A stretch of 64,000 nt of DNA, taken from assembly GCA_033964015.1 (NCBI GenBank), contig CM066913.1, positions 36,015,852 through 36,079,851 on the forward strand, given 5' to 3'. Within the stretch, counting starts at the first letter, position 1; every line of letters begins with the position of its first letter. Below the pieces are notes generated by a model that was not told the DNA's origin, searched no databases, and worked only from the letters and a program-made list of their open reading frames with translations. Of the stretch, positions 32,644 to 44,165 are shown piece by piece. The position numbers and the translations under genes are program-made. This DNA is from Scolanthus callimorphus (Eukaryota > Cnidaria > Anthozoa > Actiniaria > Edwardsiidae).

Positions 32644-34980
32644 TTACATCCCGTGAGCCTTAGTCATTATCATTTATATAGGCTCGTTCTATAATGCTAA
32701 TGAAAGATTCCTCAAATCTTTAAAAAGCCTCCGAAATCCAGCGAATTCACTCCTAGCGTACTGGAAGGTTGGTAAGGTAACATATTAGGGTTAGGGTGTG
32801 AGACAGCAGAGTTTTTAGTGCTATTTACTTTAATGAGGCAGCAAAACTAATCTTAAGAATATTCTTCTGCCGTCCAAAAGGCAACAACGGCCAATACGAA
32901 ATGCTCGCCGAGCCTTTTTTAGATTTGTTCCCGGAATATGAGTTTTGAGAACATGAAGTAATGAATAGAAAAGGCAGCATGTTATTTTGTTAAGCATTTG
33001 CAATGGTAAAAAGTATTCAACTCAATTCTCTAATCGCTTCTCGCTCACACACAGTAGGTGTTAAAATTTCTTTTATGTCGAGGTTCATTAGATATTTTAT
33101 GTAGAAATAATGCATTTTTAAATAGTTGGCTCGAGGCTTGTGGACCTGGGAAAGTATTTCATCATTAGTGCGAAAGCTTAGTGCTAGCAACTAAAAGCAA
33201 CTCAAAATCTAGGTCCTAAAACAGAAACTGCGCATTCCGATTTTTTTATGAAACACTGAAGATTGGTCGGGAATCAATACAACAATCAACCGTATGTAAA
33301 ATAAAAAGCTTTACAAAAGCATATAAATAGAACCAACAAAAGAGTTAAACACTCGGTATCAAATAATCCGAGAATATAATCACAAGGCTCTTACATTGTA
33401 TGAAAGATCTACCTGCTCCTAACTTGTGTAACAACAAACTAGACAAAATAACAGATCCGTTAATAACATACTGATCAATTAATTGCATTGCTTTCCGTTT
33501 TAGATCAAAGCTTTTATCACAATTGTCCTTAACACCTAGCTCGATCAATAATATATATTCATTGATTTTCAGCTTTTGCTTTTAAGAGGACAGGCTTAAT
33601 CGCTCGTTTTTCGCCATGAAATTTAATTTTTTGCGCAAAAAAAAAACGCAGCGATGACACAACCGATTATAAAGTCTTCAGTAATATAAAAACAGAAACG
33701 TTGCTTGGAAATCAATAAAAATGATAAATAAATATATGGGACTGTTGCTTTCGATTATTGCAAACCTTTTGTAATTAACCAAAAATACAGAAACTTAGTA
33801 TAGCTTCATTATACATAAAAATAAATTCGAAAATGTGAAATACCAAGGCAGCAAGTTTTGCCCCGGCCGAGAAATTGAACGTTCTAAATAAGTTTGGATT
33901 AGTATATCTACAATCCTCCTATATTAAAGCTTTTAGTGCAAACAAATCTGCTAATATTATATTATCATGGCAACAACAGTAGGGAACGCCGCAAAGAAGT
34001 TCAAACAGTCTATAAGATCTCGAAACTATTTCATCACACTGACCTTTCCTTGCTCCAAACAAACGTCTTTTAGCCATTATTTCCCAGCATCATTTTTAAA
34101 TTCCAATGTTCACAAAATAAGTGCGAGAAAGAATTACTTTCTTGTCCCACACAAGGATAGCAATGTCCGATGCTCGGTCGTTGTTTGTCCAACACGGGTA
34201 TCGCTAACGTTCTAGTCTGTTCTGAAATACTCGATCCTTTTCTCATAATCGGACATGTTAAGACTGATAACAAATAAGTGAATTCTTTTCTTATGCAAAT
34301 GCCTGTTTAAGTATATTGCCTAGTCTATTCTTTGTGTACAGCGTGAACTATCAGTTCATCACAGGGGTGTAACTGCTATTTTCATGATTCGCTTCACGTA
34401 TGGATTGCCTTGGTATCCAAACATTCTTCTATTTTTGAGCGACAATTCTTACAGATCTTAGGGCACTTTGCAAAGGCGTATCCCGAGTAATAGGATGAGA
34501 CCTTCATGAATAACTGCCACATTTTAAAGAAATTGTCGTTGCATGAGTAGCAGTCTCTTTATTGATCAATCTACCTATAGATACCGGAATAAACCCAGAA
34601 GAGCGAAAACACTTACAAGTATATCACTCTTAAACCGCATACATTTTTATCATTCTAAATATCTATGCGGTTATATATCAGTTGTCCATGTCATGTTTAA
34701 AGTATTTGATCAGTGACAATGACATTCTATTAATCAACAACAGGGGTTCCCGACGCTTCACTGTAAAACTAAGTTAGCTACCAAGAGCTACAAATGATTG
34801 GTATTCTAATTTCGTCTTCATGGCTCTCGGTCCTGCCTTTTGCGAAAGGAAACGTATGAATTCACCAGGCCAGGCTCTCCCCACCAAGAACGCCAGTGAT
34901 GCGCCCGTGATGCGCCCGTGAACGCCAGTGATGCGCCCGTGGGAAGTTCAATGATGATGACTGATGATTGATAATAACGT
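32644..34980. other. AT-rich intergenic stretch, no supported gene
   Basis: No domain-bearing open frame. A short head-to-tail repeat of GTGATGCGCCCGTG occurs at 34,900-34,940. The open frames at 33,967-34,215 (plus) and 33,345-33,548 (minus) are unremarkable. Confidence 0.4.
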
Positions 34981-35005
34981 TATAGTCCTATGACGGTATA
35001 CTCTG

Positions 35006-35109
35006 TACCCTGGAAACCAGAGGCCAGAGGCTCGAGATCCAAAGAATTAACATTTTCCAGCGTAGGCAAACGCGAAAGGGCAGAGTTTCAGGCTCTGGTC
35101 CCCAGGGTA
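35006..35109. mobile_element. small MITE-like element, copy A, with 5-bp target duplication
   Basis: The termini TACCCTGGAAACCAGAG and CTCTGGTCCCCAGGGTA are inverted repeats. CTCTG flanks both sides (35,001-35,005 and 35,110-35,114). A related copy sits at 35,852-35,949. Confidence 0.65.
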
Positions 35110-35617
35110 CTCTGAGAAAAGTTACAAAAAATTAGTAGCGATAACCTCCCATCGCCAATTACCCGTTTGAATTCAAAATACACTCTTCTACCCCTGTGCT
35201 TGTGGCACTCAGCTCAACCGCCAAAAAACATCTGAAATTCTACGAAATATCACGAACAACTACGAGGGGGACGAAGAAACTTCGGAGGACTTTCGTCCCA
35301 ATTTTCAAAGGAACTTCGCGTATTAACAACAACGAGCAGGCTACGAGACAAACTGGGGACTGTTTCGGGCTCGACCAGGATAGCACGCCCAAGGTCGTCA
35401 CGTCTACTAGTTTTTCTACAAATTTGCAATAACCGACATTCGTCATGCTTACTTAATTATATGAACACTTAATATAATGCGTTTTACGCATCAACCCCCG
35501 AAATTGCCAGTCCAGAGTGCCACAGACTCAGGATTACACCGCGTTTGTGAGGCTTTTGTCTCCATTTTGGCGACTTTTGACACCAACTTCCGGTTCACAT
35601 AGTTTTACATACTATAC

Positions 35618-36226
35618 CCCGGCGTAACAAATCGATAAATCGATACCCCAATATAATCGATATTTGTCGATACTAATCGATTTTAATCGATTGATTTTAT
35701 CGGTAATCAATAAAAATTGATCGCTAGCTCTGTTGTGATTATCGATTTTTCAATACTTATTTCGATTTTCATCGATTTGTATCGACAAGCACAGGATTGA
35801 TTAATGTATCGATATTGTTTGAAAAGATGCCTCTAATAGAAGAAATTTCACCCTGGAAACCAGAGGCTCGAGGTCCAAAGAATTAGAGATCTGAGTTTCC
35901 CGAGAAACAACGCAAACGTTAGCGGGCACAGTTTCGGCCTCTCCCCAGGGGTATGGGTAGTCCAGAATCTTCTCGGATCTTTGTCTAGCATGGTATAGTT
36001 TGCTGCTCGTCTGCTGCGTTCTTGGTCGAGACACAAAAAATTTAAATAACTTTTATCTTTGGAACAGTGTTATGCTATACTTTCGATATCAAGTGATATC
36101 GATTTTTATCGATCTGACGGGAATGGCTGTGACTATCGATTTTTATCGATTGCCGATATTAATCGATAATGATCGGTCAATCTGACCGACAAATATCGAT
36201 TTATCGATCAGTTTTCGATGATCGGG
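35618..36226. mobile_element. ATCGAT-array element with CCCGGCGTAAC terminus and 7-bp target duplication
   Basis: The left end is CCCGGCGTAACAAATCGATA. The right end in reverse complement starts CCCG and re-enters the identical ATCGATAAATCGAT. ACTATAC flanks both sides (35,611-35,617 and 36,227-36,233). The interior is packed with ATCGAT palindromes and close variants. A smaller MITE (35,852-35,949) has inserted into it. There is no coding capacity. Confidence 0.75.
35852..35949. mobile_element. small MITE-like element, copy B, nested in the ATCGAT-array element
   Basis: It shares CCCTGGAAACCAGAGG, CCAAAGAATTA and the CCCCAGGG end with copy A at 35,006-35,109. ATCGAT repeats lie on both sides of it. 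Confidence 0.6.
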
Positions 36227-36346
36227 ACTATACTTATTATATTTAAAAAAATTGACTTCAAGACCGAATTGGAAATATAAAATAAAATGCTTCGCCGTTT
36301 TTCTTCGCCGGAAAAGCAGCAGCAAAATCGCAAATTTCCTCAACAA

Positions 36347-36578
36347 GGTCTATCACTAATAAACCATTAGTAGCGTGACCAATAGGAATGCAGGATATGT
36401 GATAGACCTCTAGTTGATTTTGTGCTAAATTACACATAGCATGCAAGCAGATGTGATGCGAACCGCTACTCATCAATACTCATTCATATATATATATTTA
36501 GTATAAACCAACTAATGGTCTATTACAAATCCTGCATTCTGATTGGCTGAGCTACTAATGGTCTATTAGTGATAGACC
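36347..36578. mobile_element. foldback element with GGTCTATCACTAATA arms
   Basis: Arms of about 50 bases at 36,347-36,396 and 36,529-36,578 pair almost fully. Both contain GAATGCAGGAT or its complement and end in GGTCTATCACTAATA. No coding content. Confidence 0.75.
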
Positions 36579-36681
36579 GTACCTGGCAAAAAAACACCTT
36601 TCTATGCAAGAAAACTTGATTTTTTCAACATAAAATAATGGGATTCATTGCCAAAACCGACCAACGTTGGTTTTATACTAA

Positions 36682-36780
36682 AACAATTAGACCTCTCGTC
36701 CTCATGTGCTATGATATCATTCGGCCTTCGGCCTCATGGTCTATTCATCATAGCACATTCGGCCTCTAGGTCTAATTGTT
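36682..36780. mobile_element. short palindromic element, AACAATTAGACCT termini
   Basis: It begins AACAATTAGACCT and ends AGGTCTAATTGTT. The centre is the palindrome TTCGGCCTTCGGCC. A related element lies at 40,288-40,401, and a lone terminus lies near 40,171. Confidence 0.65.
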
Positions 36781-36937
36781 AAATATACATGAAGAAGACG
36801 GACTAGCCCGCAGGTAGAACAAACTCATCGAGACTATGAATATTAAGTCATTTTCCGCATGGATCCTAAAAAGATGTTTTCAGGGACATTAAAGGTCTAT
36901 AATCAATCGAGAGCCTATGTAAATGTGCATGTATTGA

Positions 36938-37670
36938 GACCGACTCTCCAGACTAGCAGCCCGTAAGCTAAATTACGCTGGATCTCACGGCGCCAATGGC
37001 TGCCAAGCGGTCGTAAGTACAGACACTGAGGATGGTCACTCACGCGTCCTAGTGCTTCTTACGTCCCTCTGTATGTATGTATATAGACCGACTCTTCAGA
37101 CTTGCAGCCAGTAAGCTGAATTACGCTGGATCACACTGCGGCAAAGGCTGTTGGGCAGCGGTCGTAAGCACAGACACCGAGGATGGTCGTAATAGATAGT
37201 AATCGCCATTCAAGAAATACGAGATACAGTAAGTTTAATGCTATTTGCCCTAGATATAAGCGCGAAACCGGGTGGCGCACATTTGTGGTTTCCGCATCCA
37301 AGTTATGGAATAGTAAGACTAGATGCTAGAAATGTGGACTCTCTCGGATGTTTTAAGAATAATTTATGGAGCAAAGCATTTCAGTACAGGCAGTTTTTAC
37401 CACATTTTAATATTTAATTATTTATATATTTTACTTACTTAAATTTTTAATTTACTTTTTTTCTAATTTGCTTTTCCTCATCCATTTTATTATTACTTTT
37501 TTATATTTAATCTGCATGTAGTTTGTAAATAGTTTTTATATTGTAATATTTGTAGATAGAGGGCCACAAGGTCATTAGCCTTTGGCTATTTAGTGCTCCC
37601 TCTTTAAATAAAGTCTTTATTATTATTATGGTCACTCCCCCGCGTCCTAGTGGTTCTTTGACGTCCCTCT
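36938..37670 (+). repeat. two tandem copies of a 133-150 bp repeat, the second split by a LINE
   Basis: Copy 1 (36,938-37,070) and copy 2 (37,086-37,188 plus 37,634-37,670) share GTAAGCTAAATTACGCTGGA (one substitution), GACACTGAGGATGGTC and CGCGTCCTAGTG. Copy 2 is interrupted at ATGGTC by the insertion at 37,189-37,627. Confidence 0.75.
37189..37627 (+). mobile_element. 5'-truncated CR1/L2-like LINE, 3' end only
   Basis: The plus strand encodes the usual C-terminal motif of such reverse transcriptases: RYSKFNAICPRYKRETGWRT, then FVVSASKLWNS. After a frame change it continues as CFKNNLWSKAFQYRQFLPHF and a stop. An AT-rich 3' UTR follows, ending TTTAAATAAAGTC and a (TTA)n tail. ATGGTC flanks it on both sides (37,183-37,188 and 37,628-37,633) as a target duplication. 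Confidence 0.8.
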
Positions 37671-38511
37671 GGTTCAGGTTAAAGTTGCACTCGCACGCTT
37701 TCCTGACAAGCAAATAATTCAAATCGCAATCCAATTCCATCCTCTTGATAATATAAAAACACTATAGATTTGTATTGATGTAACAGTTAAAGGGTCATTT
37801 AACAAACCTGGACTGTTATTTTGGTTATTCCCGGTAAACATAAATGTATTTTTGGTGATTAGAATTGGACCTATTTTTGACAGGTTGTTCAAACATTAGA
37901 TGCGAGTGCCCCTTTAATGTAGTGCATGTGAAAGAGGTTGAGGTCATCTAACAGGGGTAAAGATCTTCCCAGAACAAGACAGCCTTTCCATGATATTCTA
38001 AAAAGCGACAGCCTTTCTGCATATTCAAAACAGCGAATTATGCAAACGATAAATAATCATTTAAAATAACATGTTTTCGCTTCAGGATGGCACGACTTCT
38101 TTGCGTCGCTGGCTGATTCTCAAGTCTGTTGTTACAGGACACGTTAGTAATACGTCCCGTTTTTAGCTCTTTCCAATCATTTTGCAATTGCTTGGAGTTG
38201 AGTACGCACATCGAGTCAAAATAACTGAATTGTTAGATGATTTTTTATGAGAATTGGCCTTGAGATTCGTCCGTCAAAGATCCCACCACTTTGCATAACC
38301 GTTTATAGCAAAACTGGAAGAATCAGCAGTGTTGGCCACACTTCGTCAAAACCGGATAAAAGCTAGCGGACTAAAATCAAAGGTTATTTGCTAATGCAAT
38401 AGTAAGTTGAAAATAAATTATTAAATAGGGTCAAGGAGGCCACGTTTTAGAAGAATCAGACATTGTATGCCTTCATCAGGGATTCACCAACCCTTAAAAC
38501 TATTTTGAAAC
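37671..38511. other. intergenic, no supported gene
   Basis: No domain or clear repeat is visible. Confidence 0.4.
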
Positions 38512-38760
38512 GGTCGGCTCAGTGCTACGGCCTCGCACCATTGTGGTCCGGGATCGACTCCCGGCCCGGAAAGAGGACTTCTTTCTTTTCGGGTTGTCGT
38601 CGAAACTGGTTGATATTGTGAGTTGAACTTTCTACTTTTTACTACTGTCCTCGGCAGTCATGCCGTGGCCGCCAGTGGCGCGTCCTTAGAATTGGGCATT
38701 ATTCAGCTTATGAGCTGCACGTCTGAAGGGAGACGGTCTCTAACATTTTGTATTTTATCT
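38512..38760 (+). mobile_element. second tRNA-related SINE-like sequence
   Basis: CGGCTCAGTGCTACGGC resembles an A box and GGGATCGACTCCC, about 30 bases on, resembles a B box. The body contains GGCAGTCATGCCGTGGCCGC and ends near an AT-rich ATTTTGTATTTTAT. It differs from the element at 28,890-29,143. The right boundary is estimated. Confidence 0.45.
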
Positions 38761-38811
38761 AGTGCACGCACGTGTATTTATGTTTAGGGACACCAACGTA
38801 AAACAGCCTCA

Positions 38812-39045
38812 GAATGCTATTTCAAGTCATTGCCGAGCATACAAATGACTGTACTTGGTATTTTTAATCCCTACAAATGTTATATCTGTTCGGATTTCGT
38901 AGCTGAAAATTTTGGTTTGCGACGTCAGGGATTATAATCAAGTCTTCTGAAAATGCCAGGGGAAAAAACTCTATCCTAAATTCTAGGTGACCTTTTTAAC
39001 GGCAAAAATCCTCCCACAATTAGTAAAATTTAACCTTTTGTACAA
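38812..39045 (+). repeat. dispersed repeat, copy 2 (see 32,418-32,643)
   Basis: The block order is the same as in copy 1 up to TTTTGTACAATTC. It contains an insertion of about 25 bases relative to copy 1 after CTAAATTCTA. Confidence 0.7.
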
Positions 39046-39243
39046 TTCGAAACATCTAGGTGATCTTATAATTATATAGCTTGAAATTCTGAAGCGAAAT
39101 TTTCAGCTCTCGTTGCGCCATCCTAACAGATAATATTTTACCGAAGTGATCGCTGGGTGCCCCTGAATGTTCTCTTGTTTGGGACAAATGTAGTCAAAGT
39201 ATATTATACTGAGAACCTTCCATATGCCTGTTTAATCGTGAAC

Positions 39244-39462
39244 AATAGGCCATTTGCACTAACTGGGTCACGTGACCCAAATCTCATACATTCTGAATAA
39301 ATCTTGAACATTCAACTCGCTGCCATTTGCTCTGGGTTTGAGATTTTAAGCTTAAACTTGAGTTTCTGACTAATATCAATTGGTTCTTTGTATTTCTGGA
39401 ATTGATTTTGATCTCGTAAGAGGTAGTTGGAGTCACGTGGCCCAGTTAGTGCAAGTGGTATT
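39244..39462 (+). mobile_element. MITE with GTCACGTGAC-containing inverted termini, copy 1
   Basis: The left terminus is GGCCATTTGCACTAACTGGG followed by TCACGTGAC. The right terminus is the inverted, slightly decayed version (GTCACGTGGCCCAGTTAGTG). A second copy lies in the opposite orientation at 62,074-62,284. Confidence 0.8.
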
Positions 39463-40287
39463 ACCTAAACACTAACACTAATTCTACTAATAATATTAAA
39501 AGACTGATGGAGTCCTCACACTGTCGCACCCTGACTTCGCCTAGACCCTTTAGTCTGTTTGTCCAATGAGGTAATATGTGTGGTTGTACTGGAACGTAAG
39601 CAATATTAGAAACGTGATTGATGCGAAATCGTTTTATCAAGCGGAACTTGGTCAAATCAGTTCGATATTCACTTTTTCAGTTAATTTTATTTGCAATTTT
39701 GCAAACAAGTCAACTAAAAAGTCTGCATCCAAGTTTAGCCCTATTTTGCCTTCATTTGCAATAGTTTACTTGATTTTTTTTTGTCTCTTATTCAATGTTC
39801 ATTATAATTTTTCTATAGTCAATTCATCGCTCGGGAGACTGGGCAACTTCTCCCTGCGTTATTCGACATTAATAATTATTGTATTGTATTGTATTGACGA
39901 TAGCTCCGCCCACTCATAGCAAACACAATAGGAAGTTTTCCCTACGGAATTCAAAATGTCCGAGCAACAAACTTGAATATCGAAGATTTTTCAATAATTA
40001 TTCAGCTTTTCAAGATAAAAACATAAAATCCAAATTGCAAGCAACAACTTCTAACACCTCCCTGCAATCGCTGTTTTTTCCGCGCTCTATGCTAAAGATA
40101 AAATTTGGCTTGTCCGACGTAGCAACAGTAACTAGGGGTATAACAATGAATGCGGGATCGGTGAATAATCGAGGTCTAATTGTTAAATAGATAGTGAGTA
40201 GCGAAAACGGTGGCGCAAAACTTTCTACCAATGAGTAAAAACGTTTTGCAACAACTCGAAGGTAGTATGCTAGTGGGTTTCTACTGA
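39463..40287. other. intergenic, no supported gene
   Basis: The TATTG microsatellite lies at 39,880-39,897. The open frame at 39,578-39,919 is AT-rich and without a domain. A stray AGGTCTAATTGTT element end lies near 40,171. Confidence 0.35.
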
Positions 40288-40401
40288 AACAATTGGACTA
40301 CTCGTTCTCGTTTTCTTTGACTCAAATAGTCAACTCAGCGCTACGCGCCTCGTTAACTATCTATTGACTCATAGAAAACTCGAACTCGTAGTCTAATTGT
40401 T
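40288..40401. mobile_element. short palindromic element, AACAATTGGACTAC termini
   Basis: It begins AACAATTGGACTAC and ends GTAGTCTAATTGTT. The centre is the palindromic CAGCGCTACGCGCC. It is related to 36,682-36,780 by its termini. Confidence 0.6.
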
Positions 40402-40982
40402 ATTTTCAATCAAGATTAACGCGATAAGGCCTGTCAGAAGCGAACAAAACCATGGCAACACAAACCGGACACGGAAGAATAAACAATCAATCGCGTGGTA
40501 TAGGCATAATTTATAATTATTAAAACCTGCGTATCTAAGATAATCGGATAAAGAGATGACGTCAAACAGATCACGAAATAAACGACAAACATTGAGAATG
40601 ACGTCATAAGTCTTCTCGCTCGTTCCAACTGTCATCTGTTTTTCTGGGAATTGTTTGTCACTCCAAGTGAGCTCGACAAGTTTGAACGTACCCTGTGGAG
40701 TTTAATTTATATGGAAATACCGTCCTGTTTTAGACACCACCACTGGAGATCTGTTGCGGCTTCTCTATTTAGCCTTGACTGTTTAGTTTTGCTTGCGGGT
40801 GTTCGAGAAGCCGGAATCACGATTTTTAATATACATCAGTTTAGACAAATAATTATAATAATGTTTATCAAATTTTTATATACTGTACATATTTTAATAC
40901 TGTGTATATTTTTTTATAAGTTTTATAATATCTTTATTTTTCAGTTGTTTTTATAGTAGGTTTTAGCTTAATACTTTGACAC
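40402..40982. other. intergenic, no supported gene
   Basis: Opposing open frames of 60-100 codons overlap here. None shows a domain and the right part is very AT-rich. Confidence 0.35.
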
Positions 40983-41217
40983 TTTAATAGAGCGGAATTC
41001 ATATGACCCTCGTGAAAACAATCGCAATTGAGCAATCGCTAGCTAATCGCGAGAGAAATCACGACTTGCTCCTAAATGCCTTTTTTCTCTGCCAATTGCA
41101 AGCCGAACCAATTACTAAGTATTACACATTGTATTTACTGCAGAATTTGATTGGCTGAGAAAAATGAACGCAAAGCAATCGCAATTACATAACACTAGTG
41201 TGAAATCCGCTCTAAAG
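40983..41217. mobile_element. foldback element, CTTTA..AGAGCGGA termini
   Basis: The left end CTTTAATAGAGCGGAATTCA pairs with the right end GTGAAATCCGCTCTAAAG. AATCGCAATTG and GCAATCGCAATTA lie inside the arms in inverted order. Confidence 0.6.
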
Positions 41218-41551
41218 TTTATGTATGTGTATGATAGACCTTTTTTTCCAAAATGGCGAACGAAAATTCAGACTCAATGGCGTGTGTTGAAAGCTTAATA
41301 CTTCAATGCTAGTTCCAAAGAATAGGGATTACTCTATTTTGTTGTTATAATTGTACATTATTTGGTAATTAACGATTGTAAATTAATAGTACTTATAGGA
41401 TACTATGTTTCCAAGCGGTATTAAAGCAGTTATAATATAGCTACGATATAACGTGCACTTTGATTGGTCCAAATGTATACTCTATTTCACCGATAAAGTA
41501 ATGGTTTTACAAAGTTCTCGTGTCTCTCCCAATATCAATGCTTGATAGAGT

Positions 41552-41963
41552 CAGTGCTCGACCTTAGCGGTTGTCCACTTGTCCTGGGCAAGTAAGAAAT
41601 GCTTCAGGACAAGTGAAAACTCAGGGGTACTAGTCACAGGACAAGCAACAATTTTGTGCAAAATATAAACATAACATTTAGCTGGTGTGTGTTGCTTGAT
41701 GTTTAAAAGTGTTCACACTGTTTTTGAGCGAGTTTTGTGTGAAACTCTCGAAGCTACCATTTCCTTGAAAACTGTTAAGGTTCTAAGGTTAATGAGTAAT
41801 GGCATCGGTAAGCAATTTTCATTTATATGGTTCGTACATAGGCTTGGTCTATATTTTACAACAATGTTTTATACCATAACTGGACAACTAGAAAATTGGC
41901 AAGTAACTTTTCTGTGCTACTTGTCCTAGGACTAGTGGCCAAACTGTTAAGGTCGAGCACTGA
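41552..41963. mobile_element. hAT-like non-autonomous element
   Basis: It begins CAGTGCTCGACCTTA and ends TAAGGTCGAGCACTG, a 15-bp perfect inverted repeat of the CAGNG kind. Inner CTTGTCC blocks are also inverted. AGAGT flanks both ends (41,547-41,551 and 41,964-41,968). hAT elements usually duplicate 8 bp, so the superfamily call rests on the termini. No transposase is visible. Confidence 0.7.
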
Positions 41964-41969
41964 GAGTTT

Positions 41970-43030
41970 TAATAGTGCTATCAAGTTAGTATTTTATCAT
42001 TATCTATTATAAGAACAGACAAAGGGAACCTCTAGAGACAGTTCACCTCTTACAACCTAAAGACGAAGTTGTTTTGCTATTTCTACGCTGAAACGATCAA
42101 ACTCGTAAAGTCTTACATTCGCTACTTTTGCTTATAAGTTCAAAGTTGCTACCACCAGGCTATAAAAATAATTCGGAAAAGGCTGGAGCAACGCCTAAAT
42201 TGCCATAGAATGATTTCCACCTTTATCCCTGCTTTTTCTTATCATTATTATTCCTGTGTGTGTAAGAGGAATATTCTGCATGCATTTAAAACAATAGTCG
42301 TAGATGTAGTTGACTCAGTGATAGGCTTTGGAATCAATAGTCATAGTGAGAACTTTTACAGTAGGGACGACTAACTTGCTATATTTCGTGGATTGCGCTT
42401 CCTACCTAAATTCACTAACAACAATCATATATTTGCCTATATATATTTCTCTTTCCACCATAATCGTCGGTTGCTACTTTTTATGTATTGCAGAATCGTT
42501 TTTTTAAGTTTAGCCTTTGAACGTGATGGCCTCAAACAATCAACAGATATCCAAAATGGCGGCACGGCGGCCATCTTGGATCCGCCATTTTGGATGACGT
42601 TCTACGGCCATCAATCACCCTATCCCATAATATAGATACATTTTTTTGAATATCACATTGCCACTTATACATCTGAATTTCACTGGCCGTTAAAATTTGA
42701 AAAGAAAAATCGGCGAAAAATTCATTGTAGAGGTTTGGTGTGACAGCTGTCAATCATGACGTCATTTCACCTCTTAAAATGCAAAATCTGCGTTGGCAAC
42801 AAAAAAATTCGGATTCAGCGTAAAATTTCGCATAAGATGGCACTTGTTGCCAGCTTTTACTAAAAAATGCCTCATGAAGTACGATTTTCCGAAAGTTCGT
42901 CTAGTCTATTATGTAAATTTCGCTCTATCCTGGGCTATATAACGCTAGCGGTGAATTACATGAGAGGAGGTGGGGTTGATTACATAAGTCCATTCTATTG
43001 AATAACAAAGCATGTACATAACCACTTGTT
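41970..43030. other. intergenic, no supported gene
   Basis: A palindromic patch around CAAAATGGCGG...CCGCCATTTTGG lies at 42,551-42,595. Otherwise nothing is recognised. Confidence 0.35.
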
Positions 43031-43039
43031 CGTTACATT

Positions 43040-43795
43040 CCCGGCGTAACTAATTTATAAAAATTGATAATCAATTTCCAATTGATAGGCAATTGATATC
43101 AATTAGTAAATTGATTATCAACAGTTATCAGCAATTCATAGCCAATTGATACTCACTCAGATTTCGAGCATTATCAATTGTTATCAATTGCTGATACCAA
43201 TTGATAATCATTTTACTAATTGATAACAATTGGCACCATTTATCAATAGAATCAGTAATTTTACCATAAAAAAATATACCAAATAGTTTTATTCAAAGAA
43301 CTAGCAGCGCTTATCTTAACTGTTTAGACAGTAAATTGAAACAATGTCCGCCGATTATTGGCCAAATATCCACTTGACTTTTGAGTAAAATTTATTACGA
43401 GCAGTGGGCCGGGATATTTCCAATGACCATTTGCACAGGATTTATATCCACGGTTCATTGATCCATTCAAAGAAAATTATTTTCAAGCTTTGATCATGCA
43501 ATAGGTGAAACCTTCTGTAACTTCAAAAAACTACCTCGAAGATTTAAGAAAAAAAGGTATCAATTGCTATCAATTGTTTATCAATTATTATCAATTTTAT
43601 CAATTCCACTCACTGAGATTTTGGTTATCAATTGGCTATCAATTGATTATCAATTTTTATCAACGCCACTCACTGAGATTTTGGTTATCAATTGGCTATC
43701 AATTGCTGATACCAATTGATAATCAATTTACTAATTTATATCAATTGATTATCAATTGGTACCAATTATCAATTTTATCAATTAGTTACGCCGGG
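43040..43795. mobile_element. ATTGATAATCAATT-array element with CCCGGCGTAAC termini and 7-bp target duplication
   Basis: The left end CCCGGCGTAACTAATT and the right end, in reverse complement CCCGGCGTAACTAATT, match exactly and continue into ATAAAATTGATAAT-like sequence. TTACATT flanks both ends (43,033-43,039 and 43,796-43,802). The interior alternates ATTGATAATC, ATCAATTG and TATCAATT. A unique core of about 300 bases lies at 43,250-43,550. Confidence 0.85.
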
Positions 43796-43914
43796 TTACA
43801 TTGCATTGATCAATGAAATGCTCATTACGGGGCACTTCAATCAATGCAATGTAACGCTTACTAAATGAGGCGATTCCTGCTTCTACCAAGTAGAAAAACA
43901 AGTGGGCTTTGAAC

Positions 43915-44165
43915 ATTTTCGCCGGATGGCAGAAAACGAGAAGTTAAAGTTCCAGTTTTAGACCCCGGTGGCCTTTTCAAGGACTGTTCTGATTTGTACA
44001 AAGTCTGTTCGTTGACTGCGGAAATAGAGGAAATGGATGCCACTTCTCTCAATTACTGGCTTAGTAAATGTGTTATCGAGGTCGCTAAACCGTCGTCCGG
44101 GACCGATACCCTCCAAAGTCAGTGTACGGTATCAGATCTGCTATCAAATCTGCTCTGCGAGCAAC
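43915..44165 (+). pseudogene. fragment of a QRICH1/KIAA1958-type (Crypton-related) protein
   Basis: The plus strand reads SLTAEIEEMDATSLNYWLSK, then CVIEVAKPSSG. After a one-base frame change near 44,100 it continues DRYPPKSVYGI. The segment L-x-Y-W-L-x-K-x-x-x-E-V followed by G-x-R-Y-P-P-x-[TS]-x-Y is characteristic of the conserved region ahead of the tyrosine-recombinase-derived domain in QRICH1, ZMYM and KIAA1958-like proteins, recognised from memory of the family. The usual continuation is lost and no recombinase domain follows. It is probably a decayed transposon-borne or duplicated gene piece. Confidence 0.6.

Noticed and set aside
43505..43816. Tyr/Gln-rich open frame of 103 codons
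   Set aside because: It is a translation of the ATCAATTG array of the element at 43,040-43,795.
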